Counted from the first letter of the stretch, positions 1 through 9,786 are shown. The stretch: 64,000 nt of DNA from Paeniglutamicibacter psychrophenolicus (GCF_017876575.1 NZ_JAGIOE010000001.1:2418001-2482000); one strand, 5' to 3'. Made by a program: numbers and translations. Notes: generated by a model not told the origin, from the letters alone.

Positions 1-1
1 C

Positions 2-715
2 GCGGTGGCCGCCCGCGCCCTGACCTACTGGCTCAAGGACCCCCGCTACGCCGCCTCCATCGTGGTAGTCCCGCTGATGCCGGTGCTGATCTGGTTCGCC
101 TCGACCAACGCGGGGAACCCGCAGCTGATGCTGGTCCTGGGGCCGCTGCTGGGGATCCTGATGGCGTTCGCGATCTCCGCCGACGTCTCCTACGATTCCA
201 CCGCGTTCTCGTTGCACGTGCTCACCGGGGTGCGCGGGGTGGACGACCGGGCCGGGCGCGTGCTGGCCTGTGCCGTGTTCGCGCTGCCGGTGACACTGCT
301 GGCAGCGATCCTGCCGCCGGTGTTCCTGGGCCGGGCGGACCTGATGCCGGCGATCCTGGGCATCTCGCTGTGCGGGCTGCTGGCCGGGCTCGGCGTGGCC
401 TCGGTGGCCTCGGCGCGCTTCACCTATGCCGTCCCGCTGCCGGGGGAGAGCCCGTTCAAGACGCCCCCGGGCGCCGGTGCGCGGATGGCCGTGGTGCAAT
501 TGGCGACGTTCACGATCATGTCGGTGCTGCTGCTGCCTGCCCTGGGGTTGCTGGTTGCCCAGGTCCTCACGCACCAGGCGCTCTTCGGCTGGCTCGCCCT
601 GGCGGTGGGCGTGGCCGAGGGCGCGGGGCTGCTGGTGGCCGGAATCCGCATCGGCGGGCGCTGGCTCGATGCCCGGGCACCGGAGCTGATGCAGGCGGTC
701 GCGGCCAACCGCTGA
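2..715 (+). CDS. integral membrane protein, ABC-2 permease-like, 5' end outside window
   Basis: The reading frame is open to the left edge, so the 236 residues visible from the GTG at 5 are probably the C-terminal part of a larger protein. About six hydrophobic segments are visible (roughly residues 17-35, 42-60, 87-107, 112-135, 160-185 and 192-215), separated by short polar loops. No catalytic motif is present. The overall pattern resembles the permease half of an exporter of the ABC-2 kind, but that is inference from hydropathy alone. The gene ends with TGA about 70 bases before the DUF3039 gene, which has its own ribosome binding site. Substrate unknown. Confidence 0.55.
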   Translation, partial: AVAARALTYWLKDPRYAASIVVVPLMPVLIWFASTNAGNPQLMLVLGPLLGILMAFAISADVSYDSTAFSLHVLTGVRGVDDRAGRVLACAVFALPVTLLAAILPPVFLGRADLMPAILGISLCGLLAGLGVASVASARFTYAVPLPGESPFKTPPGAGARMAVVQLATFTIMSVLLLPALGLLVAQVLTHQALFGWLALAVGVAEGAGLLVAGIRIGGRWLDARAPELMQAVAANR

Positions 716-787
716 TGTGCCCCACGCGACCTGCCCCGGCACCCGGGATCGACCGACCCGGGGGATTCGCTTGTTAGACTGGAGGAC

Positions 788-1084
788 ATGAGCATGCCCC
801 TAGATCCGTTCCGCAATGATCCCCGCACCACCTCCGGCGGCGGTGCCACCACCATCGAGCGCACCGAAGTGGCCCAGGAAGTCGAGGCCGGGGACCACGA
901 ACGCTTTGCGCACTATGTGCGCAAGGAAAAGATCATGGAGTCGGCGCTCTCCGGGGACCCCGTGATCGCCCTGTGCGGGAAGGTCTGGATTCCGGGCCGC
1001 GACCCGCAGAAGTTCCCCGTGTGCCCCGAGTGCAAGGAAATCTACGAGGGCCTCACCGGCGGCGGCGACAAGGACAAGAAGTAG
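788..1084 (+). CDS. DUF3039 family protein
   Basis: Small 98-residue protein of unknown function, matching the actinobacterial DUF3039 family in size and in its C-terminal cysteine pattern: an ALCGKVW segment near residue 62, followed by a CPEC knuckle near residue 79 that could hold zinc together with the upstream cysteine. The C-terminus is rich in glycine and lysine. A GGAGG lies only two bases before the ATG at 788; the in-frame ATG at 794 is better spaced (eight bases), so the protein may start MPLDPF. It sits just upstream of a helicase gene in the same direction. Family assignment is from recall of the sequence pattern. Confidence 0.75.
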   Translation: MSMPLDPFRNDPRTTSGGGATTIERTEVAQEVEAGDHERFAHYVRKEKIMESALSGDPVIALCGKVWIPGRDPQKFPVCPECKEIYEGLTGGGDKDKK

Positions 1085-1178
1085 TTCCTTCCACGCAACA
1101 CGTCTTGACCCGAACCCGCCCGGGTGCGCCGGCACGCGCCCTGGCAGGGAAGATTCTTAGCGCCGTGGAGGTGTATGC

Positions 1179-2975
1179 ATGACCGATACCTTGTTCTCAC
1201 TTGCAGACAAGCTGCCCATGGAGGACCGGCTTCCTCCCGCCTACCCCGAACGGGCGGCCTGGGGCACCGGACCGAAGCTGCGTGCCTGGCAGGCGGAGGC
1301 GCTGGACAAGTACTTCACCGACAATCCGCGCGACTTCATGGCCGTGGCAACCCCCGGCGCAGGCAAGACCACCTTCGCACTGCGCCTGGCCAAGGTGCTG
1401 GTCGACGCGAAGACCATCAACCGCATCATCGTGGTTGCCCCCACCGACCACCTCAAGAAGCAGTGGGCCGACGCCGCGGGGCGCGTGGGCCTGGCCCTTG
1501 ACCCGAACTTCAAGAACTCGGACGGCCGCCACGGCGCTGACTACATCGGCGTCGTGGTGACCTACGCCCAGGTCGCCTCCAAGCCGATGCTGCACCGGGC
1601 GAAGGTCGAGGCGGCCCGCACCCTGGTGATCCTCGACGAGATCCACCACGGCGGCGACGCCCTGTCCTGGGGCGAGGGCATCCGCGAGGCCTTCGAGCCG
1701 GCGACCCGCCGCCTGGCGCTGACCGGCACCCCGTTCCGCTCGGACACCGCGGCGATTCCCTTCGTCGAATACGCCGAGGGTACCGACGGCATCCGCCGCT
1801 CCAGGGCCGACTACACCTACGGCTACGGCCAGGCGCTGCGCGACCACGTGGTGCGCCCGGTGCTGTTCATGGCCTACTCCGGGTACATGCGCTGGAAGAC
1901 CAGCGGCGGCGAGGAGATGGAAGCCCAGCTCGGAGAGGGCTTCACCAAGGACATCACCGCCCACGCCTGGCGCACCGCGCTGGACCCGGCGGGCGACTGG
2001 ATCCCCTCGGTGCTCCAGGCCGCCGACAAGCGCCTGACCCAGGTCCGCCGCACCGTGCCCGACGCCGGCGCGCTGGTGATCGCCACCGACCACGAGGACG
2101 CGCGCGGCTACGCCGAGCAGCTGGAGAAGATCTGCGGGCAGAAGGTCACGGTGATCCTCTCCGACGACGCCGGCGCCTCGAAGAAGATCGACGAGTTCTC
2201 CGCCGGGGACTCGCGCTGGATGGTCGCGGTGCGCATGGTGTCCGAAGGCGTGGACGTGCCCCGGCTCTGCGTCGGGGTCTACGCCACCTCGACCTCCACC
2301 CCGCTGTTCTTCGCCCAGGCCATCGGCCGCTACGTGCGAAGCCGCAAGCGCGGGGAGGTCGCCTCGATCTTCCTGCCCTCGGTGCCGATCCTGATGGCCC
2401 TGGCCAACGAGATGGAGACCGAGCGGGACCACGCGCTGGACCGCCCCGAGAAGCACTTCCAGGACCCGGACTACAACCCCGAGGACGAGCTTGTCGCCGC
2501 GGCCAACCGCGAGGAGAAGGCCAGCGACGAGCTGAACAAGCAGAAGTTCGAGGCGCTGAACTCCAACGCCTCCTTCGACAGGGTGCTCTTCGACGGCGGC
2601 GAGTTCGGCACCGGCGGCGCCGTGGGCTCCGAGGAGGAAGAGGACTTCCTGGGCATCCCGGGGCTGCTGGACGCCGACCAGGTGGGTGTGCTGCTGCGCC
2701 AGCGCCAGGCCGAGCAGGTCTCGCGGCGCAAGGTGCGCAAGGCGCACGAGGAGAGTGCCGAGGCCCCGGTGATGGACCACCGGGCGCTGATGGAGATGCG
2801 CTCGACGCTGTCCAAGAACGTTTCGGCGTGGAGCGCGCGCACCGGGACCCCGCACGGTGTCATCCACACCAAGCTGCGCGAGGTCTGCGGTGGGCCCGCG
2901 GTGGCCCAGGCCAACGCCGAGCAGCTGCAGACGCGGCTGAACAAGCTGCAGGGCTGGTTCATCGGCAAGAAGTAG
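1179..2975 (+). CDS. superfamily 2 DEAD/DEAH-box helicase
   Basis: A 598-residue nucleic-acid-dependent ATPase. Motifs are visible in order: Walker A ATPGAGKT (57-64), Walker B with DEIH (153-156), LTGTP motif III (181-185), SEGVDVP (355-361) and the arginine-finger motif QAIGRYVRS (380-388). This is the RecA-like pair of an SF2 enzyme related to the restriction/ERCC3-type helicases. The last 200 residues are acidic and charged and contain no motif I recognise. Start is well supported: GGAGGT lies six bases before the ATG. It converges on pncA and is followed by a strong hairpin terminator. The biological substrate cannot be told from sequence. Confidence 0.88.
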   Translation: MTDTLFSLADKLPMEDRLPPAYPERAAWGTGPKLRAWQAEALDKYFTDNPRDFMAVATPGAGKTTFALRLAKVLVDAKTINRIIVVAPTDHLKKQWADAAGRVGLALDPNFKNSDGRHGADYIGVVVTYAQVASKPMLHRAKVEAARTLVILDEIHHGGDALSWGEGIREAFEPATRRLALTGTPFRSDTAAIPFVEYAEGTDGIRRSRADYTYGYGQALRDHVVRPVLFMAYSGYMRWKTSGGEEMEAQLGEGFTKDITAHAWRTALDPAGDWIPSVLQAADKRLTQVRRTVPDAGALVIATDHEDARGYAEQLEKICGQKVTVILSDDAGASKKIDEFSAGDSRWMVAVRMVSEGVDVPRLCVGVYATSTSTPLFFAQAIGRYVRSRKRGEVASIFLPSVPILMALANEMETERDHALDRPEKHFQDPDYNPEDELVAAANREEKASDELNKQKFEALNSNASFDRVLFDGGEFGTGGAVGSEEEEDFLGIPGLLDADQVGVLLRQRQAEQVSRRKVRKAHEESAEAPVMDHRALMEMRSTLSKNVSAWSARTGTPHGVIHTKLREVCGGPAVAQANAEQLQTRLNKLQGWFIGKK

Positions 2976-3025
2976 CCGGACGCCTCCCCGCCGTTGTGCG
3001 GCGGAATCCGGCGCGGGGACGAAGC

Positions 3026-3072
3026 AGGCGCGGTGCCTGGCCGGGGGAATCCGGACAGGCACCGCGCCTTTT
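3026..3072. terminator. bidirectional intrinsic terminator between helicase and pncA
   Basis: Perfect 14-bp inverted repeat: AGGCGCGGTGCCTG at 3026-3039 pairs with 3056-3069. The loop itself holds a CCGG/CCGG pair, and TTTT follows at 3069-3072. It lies between two convergent genes and could stop transcription from both sides, although the T-run favours the plus strand. Confidence 0.8.
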
Positions 3073-3086
3073 CGCGTAGGGGGCGG

Positions 3087-3719
3087 TCAGCCGAGGGTCA
3101 GCACGGTCACGCCCGCGGCGCGCAGCTGCTCGAAGACCGCGTCGTTGTTCTGCGGGTGCACCGCGGCGGTGAGCGGGGCGATGACGGTGGTCTCGAAACC
3201 CTGGGTGCGGGCGTCGAGCGCCGTGGCCCGCACACAGTGGTCGGTGGCGATTCCCGCCACGTCCAGGGAGGTGATGCCGTGTTCGCGCAGCCAATCGCCC
3301 AGCAGCGGCCCGGACTCGTCCTCCACGGGCGCACCCTCGAGGGCCAGCCGGCCCTCGAAACCGGAATATGCCGCGGAGAAGCGGCCCTTGCGGAACGCCG
3401 CATGCAGGTGGGCCGTGGCCGGGGCGAGGTTGGGGTGCAACGCCGCACCGGGGGTTTCCGCCACGCAGTGCACGGGCCAGGAGTCGACGAAATCGGGTGC
3501 CTCGGAAAAATGGCTTCCCGGGTCGATGTGCCAGTCCTGGGTGGCGACAAGCACCGCGTACCTCTGGTGCCGCGCGGCCACCAGCTCGGCGATGGCCGTT
3601 GCCACGGCGGCCCCGCCGGCCACGGCCAGCGTTCCGCCCTCGCAGAAGTCGTTCTGCACATCGACGATGATCAGGGCACGCGTCGAGGCGATTTCCGGTG
3701 TGCTGGTTGGTTCGCTCAT
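3087..3719 (-). CDS. pncA: nicotinamidase (pyrazinamidase)
   Basis: Hydrolyses nicotinamide to nicotinate and ammonia in the cytoplasmic NAD salvage path. The 210-residue protein shows the complete isochorismatase-fold catalytic triad: Asp20 in IIVDVQNDF, Lys111 in FRKG and Cys162 in ATDHCV. The metal site of PncA enzymes is also present: Asp62 and His64 in QDWH, His70 and His84. It lies 20 bases downstream of pncB on the same strand, so nicotinate made here can feed the next enzyme. A GAGGAG stands 11 bases before the ATG. The family identification is firm. Confidence 0.95.
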   Translation of the reverse strand: MSEPTSTPEIASTRALIIVDVQNDFCEGGTLAVAGGAAVATAIAELVAARHQRYAVLVATQDWHIDPGSHFSEAPDFVDSWPVHCVAETPGAALHPNLAPATAHLHAAFRKGRFSAAYSGFEGRLALEGAPVEDESGPLLGDWLREHGITSLDVAGIATDHCVRATALDARTQGFETTVIAPLTAAVHPQNNDAVFEQLRAAGVTVLTLG

Positions 3720-3739
3720 GGGGGTGCTTCTCCTCGTGG

Positions 3740-5053
3740 TCAGTTTTCGTCGATGAAACGTGTGGGGATCACCGGTTCGCCGCGCTGCAGCCGCCGCGAG
3801 CTGCCGGGCATCTCCAGGATCGAGTCGCGGTGGCGTTTCGCCGCGCGGCGCACGCCGGCGGCGCCGGTGAATGCCTCGTCGATCCGGCCCCCGGCCACGA
3901 ATTGTTCCAGCAGCGCGCGGTCGTTGGCGTCGGTTGCGGGCACCTCGCCCACTCCGATGAGTTCCTCGGTGGCCCGGCCGCGTTCGTTGAGCCGGCGCAC
4001 CGCGTACTTGCGTCCGCCCACCGAGACCTTGTTCTTCGCGGCCTTGGCGACGTCGACGAAGTTTCCGGCGTCGTCGTGGCGGGAGACCAGCTTGTAAACC
4101 ATCGAGGCGGTGGGGTGCCCGGAGCCGGTGACCAGCGAGGTGCCCACGCCGTACGCGTCGACCGGGGCGGAGCCCAGGGCGGCAATCGCGTATTCGTCCA
4201 GGTCCGAGGTGACCATGATGCGGGTGTTCTCGTTGCCCAGGTCATCGAGCAGGGTGCGGACCCAGCGGGCCTGCTCGACCAGGTCCCCGGAGTCCAGGCG
4301 CACCGCGCCCAGCTCGGGCCCGGCGACCTCCACGGCGGTGCGCACCCCGGCCTCCACGTCGTAGGTGTCAACCAGCAGCGTGGTGCCGGCGCCCATGGAG
4401 GCGACCTGGGCCTCGAAGGCGGCCCGCTCGGTGTCGTGCAGCAACGTGAAGGAGTGGGCGGCGGTGCCCACGGTCTTGATCCCGTAGCGGTGCCCGGCCT
4501 CGAGGTTCGAGGTCGCCTCGAACCCGGCGATGACCGAGGCGCGGGCAGCGGCCACCGCGGATTCCTCGTGGGTGCGCCGCGAACCCATCTCGATGCACGG
4601 GCGGGTGCCGGCCGAGGCGATCATGCGCGAGGCCGCCGAGGCGATGGCGGAGTCGTGGTTCAGCGCCGAGAGGATGAAGGTTTCCAGCACGCAGGCCTCG
4701 GCGAACGTCGACTCGACGATCATCACGGGGGAGTAGGGGAAGTAGATTTCCCCCTCGGCATAGCCGTACACGTTTCCACTGAACTTGAAGTCCTGGAGGT
4801 ACTTGATCGTTGTGGCGTCAACGACCTTGGTGTCGGACAGGAACCGCAGCTGCTCATCGTCGAAGCGGAACTCCTTGATGCCCTCCAGGACCCGGCCGGT
4901 GCCGGCGACCACGCCGTAGCGCCGGCCCTCGGGCAGGCGGCGGGCAAAGGCCTCGAAAACGCTGGGGCGGTGCGCGGCCCCGGAGTGCAGGGACGCCTGC
5001 AGCATCGTCAATTCGTAGTGGTCGGTAAACAGTGAGGTGGGCTGCTGCCACAT
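3740..5053 (-). CDS. pncB: nicotinate phosphoribosyltransferase
   Basis: Joins nicotinate to PRPP to give nicotinate mononucleotide, the entry step of the Preiss-Handler route. The start MWQQPTSLFTDHYELTMLQASL is chosen because TDxYxLTM is the conserved N-terminus of the family; the frame stays open about 200 codons further upstream, but that part overlaps clpS on the other strand and looks non-coding. Family signatures include the EGE segment near residue 97, the histidine phosphorylation region GIKTVGTAAHSF, the VRLDSGDL motif and the MVTSDLDE region. Length (437) is normal. First gene of a pncB-pncA operon. A GAGGAG is about 12 bases upstream. Confidence 0.95.
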   Translation of the reverse strand: MWQQPTSLFTDHYELTMLQASLHSGAAHRPSVFEAFARRLPEGRRYGVVAGTGRVLEGIKEFRFDDEQLRFLSDTKVVDATTIKYLQDFKFSGNVYGYAEGEIYFPYSPVMIVESTFAEACVLETFILSALNHDSAIASAASRMIASAGTRPCIEMGSRRTHEESAVAAARASVIAGFEATSNLEAGHRYGIKTVGTAAHSFTLLHDTERAAFEAQVASMGAGTTLLVDTYDVEAGVRTAVEVAGPELGAVRLDSGDLVEQARWVRTLLDDLGNENTRIMVTSDLDEYAIAALGSAPVDAYGVGTSLVTGSGHPTASMVYKLVSRHDDAGNFVDVAKAAKNKVSVGGRKYAVRRLNERGRATEELIGVGEVPATDANDRALLEQFVAGGRIDEAFTGAAGVRRAAKRHRDSILEMPGSSRRLQRGEPVIPTRFIDEN

Positions 5054-5344
5054 GGCCGGTGGGCTCCTCGCGATGGGTATCGGGGGTGAAGTATGTGTGT
5101 TCGGGTGGTTCGCACCGGCGTCGGGAGCCTGGGCGCCGCGGCCCGCCCCGCCGCAGGTGGCGGCGGAATGGGCCGGCAACGGCGGTGCAAACGTTAGTAG
5201 ATACTCTAGACCCGGCATCGGCCCGCAGCCGCCTTCGGGTCCGCCCGGCGCGCTCCGTCGCTGGGTGCCCGTTGCCCGAACCGCCGAACGCTGGCCCGGT
5301 TCGCTTACGTGCCGCACCGTCGTAGAATGGGAGGTATGCCAACC

Positions 5345-5641
5345 ATGACTGCGATGCCCGATGTGCTTGAGCACGTGGAGCAGGCACAAGCACACGAACT
5401 GGACCAGCCCTACATCCTGATCATCTGGAACGACCCGGTCAACCTGATGAGCTACGTCAGTTTTGTCTTCCGCTCCTACTTCGGGTACTCCGAGTCCAAG
5501 GCGGAGAAACTGATGATGCAGGTCCACCAGGAGGGCCGCAGCGTCGTTGCCACCGGCAACCGCGAAAAGATCGAGGCCGACGTGTCGGCGATGCACGGCT
5601 TCGGCCTGTGGGCCACCTTGTCGAAGGCGGACGCAGCCTAA
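5345..5641 (+). CDS. clpS: ATP-dependent Clp protease adaptor ClpS
   Basis: Adaptor that delivers N-degron substrates to the ClpA/ClpC-ClpP protease. The signature NDPVNLMSYVSFVF and the following FGYSESKAEKLMMQVHQEGRSVV segment are typical, including the acidic/asparagine pocket for the substrate N-terminal residue. The ATG at 5345 (MTAMPD) is preferred over the one at 5336 because GGGAGG (5329-5334) is ten bases away from it but only one base from 5336. The gene ends two bases before the DUF2017 gene; clpS-DUF2017-murI is a conserved actinobacterial order. It diverges from pncB across about 290 bases. Confidence 0.93.
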   Translation: MTAMPDVLEHVEQAQAHELDQPYILIIWNDPVNLMSYVSFVFRSYFGYSESKAEKLMMQVHQEGRSVVATGNREKIEADVSAMHGFGLWATLSKADAA

Positions 5642-5643
5642 CC

Positions 5644-6213
5644 GTGGCACGAGCATTCAAGAACACCATGCGCGGGTATTCCGCCTCCCTGGAAACCGCC
5701 GAACGCCGACTGCTGCGTGGCCTGTTCCAGGACGTCATCACCCTGCTTGAGCCCGAGCGCGCCGCGGACGAGGACCCGCTGTGGGCCATGGTCGGGTTGG
5801 ACCCCAACGCGCACCGCGCGGACTTCGCGGCCCCGACCGACCCCGCCACCAAGCGCCTGCTGCCGGATGCGGACCCGGACGATGCCGATGCGTCGCTGGA
5901 ATTCCGCAGGCTCTCCGAACGCGGAATCCGCGAACGCAAGATCGGGGCGCTGCGCGAGGCGGCGCTGTTGATGGAATCCGGGTCCATCCTGCTGAGCGAA
6001 GAGACGGCCCCGCGCTTCGCCGCCGCGGTCAACGACGTGCGCCTGGTGGTGGCCGAGCGGCTGGGCCTTCAGAGCGAGGAAGACGCCGAGCGGATCCACG
6101 CGCAGAACGACTGGTCGAAGGCCGAAACCCCCGACGAATACCTGGCGCTGGTGTACAACTTCGTCACCTGGCTGCAGGAATCCCTGATGCAGGCCATGCT
6201 CAAGTCCTTGTGA
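5644..6213 (+). CDS. DUF2017 family protein
   Basis: A 189-residue soluble protein, mostly charged and alpha-helical, belonging to the DUF2017 family that accompanies clpS in actinobacteria. The GTG at 5644 (VARAFKNTMRGYS) is chosen because it lies two bases after the clpS stop and gives the usual family N-terminus; the longer frame from 5608 overlaps clpS. Translational coupling with clpS is likely. No catalytic motif is visible. A role in regulated proteolysis is suggested only by gene neighbourhood. Confidence 0.85.
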   Translation: MARAFKNTMRGYSASLETAERRLLRGLFQDVITLLEPERAADEDPLWAMVGLDPNAHRADFAAPTDPATKRLLPDADPDDADASLEFRRLSERGIRERKIGALREAALLMESGSILLSEETAPRFAAAVNDVRLVVAERLGLQSEEDAERIHAQNDWSKAETPDEYLALVYNFVTWLQESLMQAMLKSL

Positions 6214-6278
6214 GCTGGGATACAGTGTGTCGCGCTTGCTGGCCGTTCGCGCGCAAAACCACGTAGGCTTCGTACACC

Positions 6279-7208
6279 ATGACAAGTGTGTCCTCCAGCG
6301 ATAAGCGACCATCCGAGCGGCCCCGGGCAAACGCCCCGTTGGGAATCTTCGACTCCGGAGTCGGCGGCCTGACCGTTTCACGCGCCATCATCGACCAGCT
6401 TCCCGGTGAATCGACGATGTACGTCGGGGACACCGCGAACTCCCCCTACGGGCCCCTTCCCATTGCCGAGGTCCGCGCCAACGCGCTGGGAGTGATGGAC
6501 GAACTGGTCGACGCCGGGGTCAAGCTGCTGGTCATCGCCTGCAACTCCGCCTCCGCCGCGGTGCTGCGCGACGCCCGCGAACGCTACACCGCCCGCTACG
6601 GCATCCCCGTGGTCGAGGTCATCCAGCCCGCGGTCCGCCGCGCCGTCTCCGCCACCCGCAACGGCAAGATCGGGGTCATCGGCACCCAGGCCACGGTCGG
6701 CTCGCGCGCCTACGAGGACGCCTTCGCCGCGGCCCCGCACTACTCGATCACCTCGGTGGCATGCCCGCGCTTCGTCGAGTTCGTCGAGAACGGCATCACC
6801 ACCGGCAAGGAGCTGATGGACACCGCCGAGGAGTACCTGGCCCCGCTCAAGGCCGCCGGCGTGGACACGCTGGTGCTGGGCTGCACGCACTACCCGCTGC
6901 TGACCGGGGTGATCTCCTACGTCATGGGCGAGGACGTGACCCTGGTCTCCAGCGCCGAGGAGACCGCGAAGGACGTCTACCGCGCGCTGGTGGGCCATGG
7001 CCTGGCCCGCACCGCCGAGGCGGCCCCCACGCACCAGTTCCTCGCCACCGGCGATGCGGCAAGCTTTGAGATCCTGGCCCGACGCTTCCTGGGGCCCGAG
7101 GTTCTCGCGGTCGAGCAGGTCGATCACGTGGCCGCCCACTACCCGACCGGCTCCATCGCGATGGTTACCCCGCAGATGGTGGCCCTTTCGAAAGCGAGTG
7201 CCTCATGA
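6279..7208 (+). CDS. murI: glutamate racemase
   Basis: Interconverts L- and D-glutamate for peptidoglycan synthesis. The two catalytic cysteines are visible: Cys88 in VIACNSAS and Cys202 in LGCTHYPLL, together with the N-terminal [12 protein letters not shown] and the GDTANSPYG loop. The protein is 309 residues, slightly long because of an N-terminal extension of about 20 polar residues before LGIFDSG. Its stop overlaps the start of the next gene (ATGA at 7205-7208), indicating translational coupling in the clpS-to-rdgB gene row. Confidence 0.95.
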   Translation: MTSVSSSDKRPSERPRANAPLGIFDSGVGGLTVSRAIIDQLPGESTMYVGDTANSPYGPLPIAEVRANALGVMDELVDAGVKLLVIACNSASAAVLRDARERYTARYGIPVVEVIQPAVRRAVSATRNGKIGVIGTQATVGSRAYEDAFAAAPHYSITSVACPRFVEFVENGITTGKELMDTAEEYLAPLKAAGVDTLVLGCTHYPLLTGVISYVMGEDVTLVSSAEETAKDVYRALVGHGLARTAEAAPTHQFLATGDAASFEILARRFLGPEVLAVEQVDHVAAHYPTGSIAMVTPQMVALSKASAS

Positions 7209-8116
7209 AGCTGACCATCATCGGCTGCACCGGCTCGTTCCCCGGCCCGGGGTCGCCCGCCTCCTGCTACCTGGTCACCGCGTTCGACGGCGAACGCGAC
7301 TGGAAGATCCTGCTGGATTTGGGCTCCGGCGCGCTGGGCGTGCTGCAGCGCTATGCCGACATCAAGGACCTGGACGGGATCTTCATCTCCCACCTGCACC
7401 CGGACCACTGCATGGATTTGTGCGGCATGCACGTGGCGATCCGCTGGGATCCGAACGGCTGGGGCCGCGAGCGGATGCTGGTGCACGGCCCGGCGGCCAC
7501 CGCCGACCGCATGGCGACCGCCTACGGGCTGCCGCTGGAGGAGGGCATGCACCCGGACTACGACTTCCAGCACTGGAAATCCCGCCAACCGGTGAAGATC
7601 GGCCCGTTCTCCATCACCCCCTACCCGGTGCTGCACCCCATCGAGGAGTCCTACGCCCTGCGCGTGGAGGCCACCGAGCCGGTCGCCGACGGGTCGCTGC
7701 GCACTTCCGTGCTGACCTATTCGGGCGACACCGATTCCTGCCCCGAACTCATCGAGGCGGCCGCCGGCGCGGACATGTTCCTGTGCGAGGCCGCGTTCGA
7801 GGAGGGCCGCGACGACGCGATCACCGGCGTGCACCTGACCGGCAAGCGCGCCGGGCAGGCCGCCACAGAGGCCGGGGTCGAGCGCCTGCTGCTGACCCAC
7901 ATCCCGGTGTGGACCGACATCAACACCGTGGTCAACGAGGCCAAAGAGGTCTACTCCGGCGGCATCGCCGTGGCGGTCTCCGGGGTCACCTACGGGGTGT
8001 TCTCCGGCTCGCAGCTGGGCACCCCGAAGTCGCTGCCCACCGCGCCGGTGTCCATCGTGCGTTCGGCGCCGAACCGCGAATGGCCCGGGACCAAGGCCAA
8101 GAGCCCGCGCAGGTAG
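7205..8116 (+). CDS. MBL-fold metal-dependent hydrolase, RNase Z/phosphodiesterase-like
   Basis: A 303-residue metallo-beta-lactamase-fold protein. The zinc-binding motif HLHPDH is at 63-68, preceded by the LLDLGSG strand; a YSGDT segment near residue 177 and LLLTHIPVW near residue 238 provide further metal ligands. The family contains RNase Z-like nucleases and cyclic-nucleotide phosphodiesterases; the substrate cannot be decided here. Its ATG overlaps the murI stop, and it precedes rph and rdgB, a conserved order in Micrococcaceae. The C-terminal 40 residues are basic and proline-rich. Confidence 0.85.
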   Translation: MKLTIIGCTGSFPGPGSPASCYLVTAFDGERDWKILLDLGSGALGVLQRYADIKDLDGIFISHLHPDHCMDLCGMHVAIRWDPNGWGRERMLVHGPAATADRMATAYGLPLEEGMHPDYDFQHWKSRQPVKIGPFSITPYPVLHPIEESYALRVEATEPVADGSLRTSVLTYSGDTDSCPELIEAAAGADMFLCEAAFEEGRDDAITGVHLTGKRAGQAATEAGVERLLLTHIPVWTDINTVVNEAKEVYSGGIAVAVSGVTYGVFSGSQLGTPKSLPTAPVSIVRSAPNREWPGTKAKSPRR

Positions 8117-8213
8117 CCGCGGGGGCGGGCTTGCGCGGCGAAGTGCCGCACACCAATGGCCGCAGCGGCACGCATCGACCGCCGAGGGCCGCGCGCCGAC
8201 TAGACTTGAAGCC

Positions 8214-8963
8214 ATGACTTCAGCATCCACCATTCCAGCAGTGCGCGCCGACGGGCGCGGCGTCGACCAACTCCGTGAGATCACCATTACCCGTGGCTGG
8301 TCCAAGCAGGCCGAGGGCTCGGCCCTGATCGAATTCGGCAACACCAAGGTGCTGTGCACCGCCTCCTTCACCGAGGGCGTGCCGCGCTGGCTCAAGGGCC
8401 AGGGCGCCGGCTGGGTCACCGCCGAGTACGCGATGCTGCCGCGGGCCACCAACACCCGCAACGGCCGCGAGTCGGTCAAGGGCAAGATCGGCGGCCGCAC
8501 CCACGAGATCTCGCGCTTGATCGGCCGCTCGCTGCGCGCCGTCATCGACACCAAGGCGCTGGGCGAAAACACCATCGTGCTTGACTGCGACGTGCTGCAG
8601 GCCGACGGCGGCACCCGCACCGCGGCGATCACCGGCGCCTACGTCGCGCTGGCCGAGGCCATCGAATGGGCCCGGGCCAACAACCTGGTGAAGAAGAACG
8701 CGAAGGTGCTCACCGACTCGGTGGCAGCGATCTCCGTGGGCATCATCGACGGGGTCCCGATGCTGGATCTTCCCTACGAGGAGGACGTGCGCGCCGAGAC
8801 CGACATGAACGTCGTGGTCACCGGCACCGGCGACTTCGTCGAGGTGCAGGGCACCGCCGAGGGCGTCCCGTTCAAGCGCGCCGAACTGGACTCCCTGCTT
8901 GACCTGGCCCTGGTGGGCACCACGGAGCTGGCACTGATCCAGCGCGAAACCCTGGGGCTCTGA
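8214..8963 (+). CDS. rph: ribonuclease PH
   Basis: Phosphate-dependent 3'-5' exoribonuclease that trims tRNA 3' ends. The 249-residue protein has the expected start ([16 protein letters not shown]), the RATNTRN and [16 protein letters not shown] region that binds phosphate and RNA, the [18 protein letters not shown] core and the LDLPYEED acidic motif that holds the metal. Length is typical of the family. It stands two bases before rdgB and about 100 bases after the MBL gene, so it may have its own promoter within the row. Confidence 0.96.
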   Translation: MTSASTIPAVRADGRGVDQLREITITRGWSKQAEGSALIEFGNTKVLCTASFTEGVPRWLKGQGAGWVTAEYAMLPRATNTRNGRESVKGKIGGRTHEISRLIGRSLRAVIDTKALGENTIVLDCDVLQADGGTRTAAITGAYVALAEAIEWARANNLVKKNAKVLTDSVAAISVGIIDGVPMLDLPYEEDVRAETDMNVVVTGTGDFVEVQGTAEGVPFKRAELDSLLDLALVGTTELALIQRETLGL

Positions 8964-8965
8964 GC

Positions 8966-9601
8966 ATGGGCGCCACCCCGCGGCTGGTGCTGGCCACCCA
9001 CAACCAGGGCAAGCTGCGCGAGTTGCGCGAGCTGCTGCGCGGGCAGGTACCCGGGCTGGACGTTGACACGCAGGTCGTCGATGCCGGAGCCGTCGGTGCG
9101 CCGGATGTCGTCGAGGACCAGGTGACCTTCCAGGGCAACGCCCTGCTCAAGGCCCGCGCGGTGTGCGAGGCGACCGGGCTGGTGGCCATCGCCGACGACT
9201 CGGGCCTTTCGGTCGACGTGCTCGGCGGGGCGCCGGGGATCTTCTCCGCGCGTTGGGCCGGGAAGCACGGCGACGACGAGGCCAACATCGACCTGCTGCT
9301 GGCCCAGCTCGGAGACATCGCCGACGAGCACCGCGGGGCCTCCTTCGTGTGCGCCGCGGCGCTGGCCACCCCGGACGGCCATGTCGCCGTGGAGATGGGG
9401 CGCCTGGCCGGCACGCTGCTGCACGAGCGCCGGGGGAACGGCGGCTTCGGCTACGACCCGATCCTGAGTCCCGACGGCTACGTGATCTCCGTGGCGGAGC
9501 TGACCGGCGAGGAAAAGAACGCGATCAGCCACCGCGGGCGCGCATTCCGCGGCCTGCTGCCACAGATCGTCAAGGCGCTGGGGGACCAGGACGCCGCGTA
9601 G
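8966..9601 (+). CDS. rdgB: RdgB/HAM1 family non-canonical purine NTP pyrophosphatase
   Basis: Cleans the nucleotide pool by hydrolysing dITP, ITP and XTP to the monophosphates. Visible family motifs are LATHNQGKLRELREL at the N-terminus, IADDSGLSVDVLGGAPGIFSARWAG in the middle (metal and nucleotide binding) and GGFGYDPIL with SHRGRAF near the C-terminus. The 211-residue length is normal. Only two bases separate it from rph, so the two are almost certainly co-transcribed. The start gives the typical short N-terminus before the first beta strand. Confidence 0.94.
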   Translation: MGATPRLVLATHNQGKLRELRELLRGQVPGLDVDTQVVDAGAVGAPDVVEDQVTFQGNALLKARAVCEATGLVAIADDSGLSVDVLGGAPGIFSARWAGKHGDDEANIDLLLAQLGDIADEHRGASFVCAAALATPDGHVAVEMGRLAGTLLHERRGNGGFGYDPILSPDGYVISVAELTGEEKNAISHRGRAFRGLLPQIVKALGDQDAA

Positions 9602-9786
9602 GCGCCGACTCGCTGGCGGCCCGGCGCCGGGGGCGGACTTCTTCCGGCATCGTGCCGCCGGGAGGGCCGCCCCTCGCGGCGCCCGGGCTGCCGATCGTGC
9701 GATGCGGTCCGGCCGCCCCGGGCCAACGGCGGCCCAGCGCATAGAGTGGAAGCAAGACAAACCTACCGAGAACGAACGGAGCAAGA

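Noticed and set aside
1197-3062. Open frame of about 620 codons antisense to the helicase gene
   Set aside because: Shadow frame; the plus-strand protein has all helicase motifs.
3740-5656. Longer pncB frame starting at 5656
   Set aside because: The first 201 codons lie opposite clpS, lack similarity to the family and would overlap its promoter; the conserved N-terminus starts at 5053.
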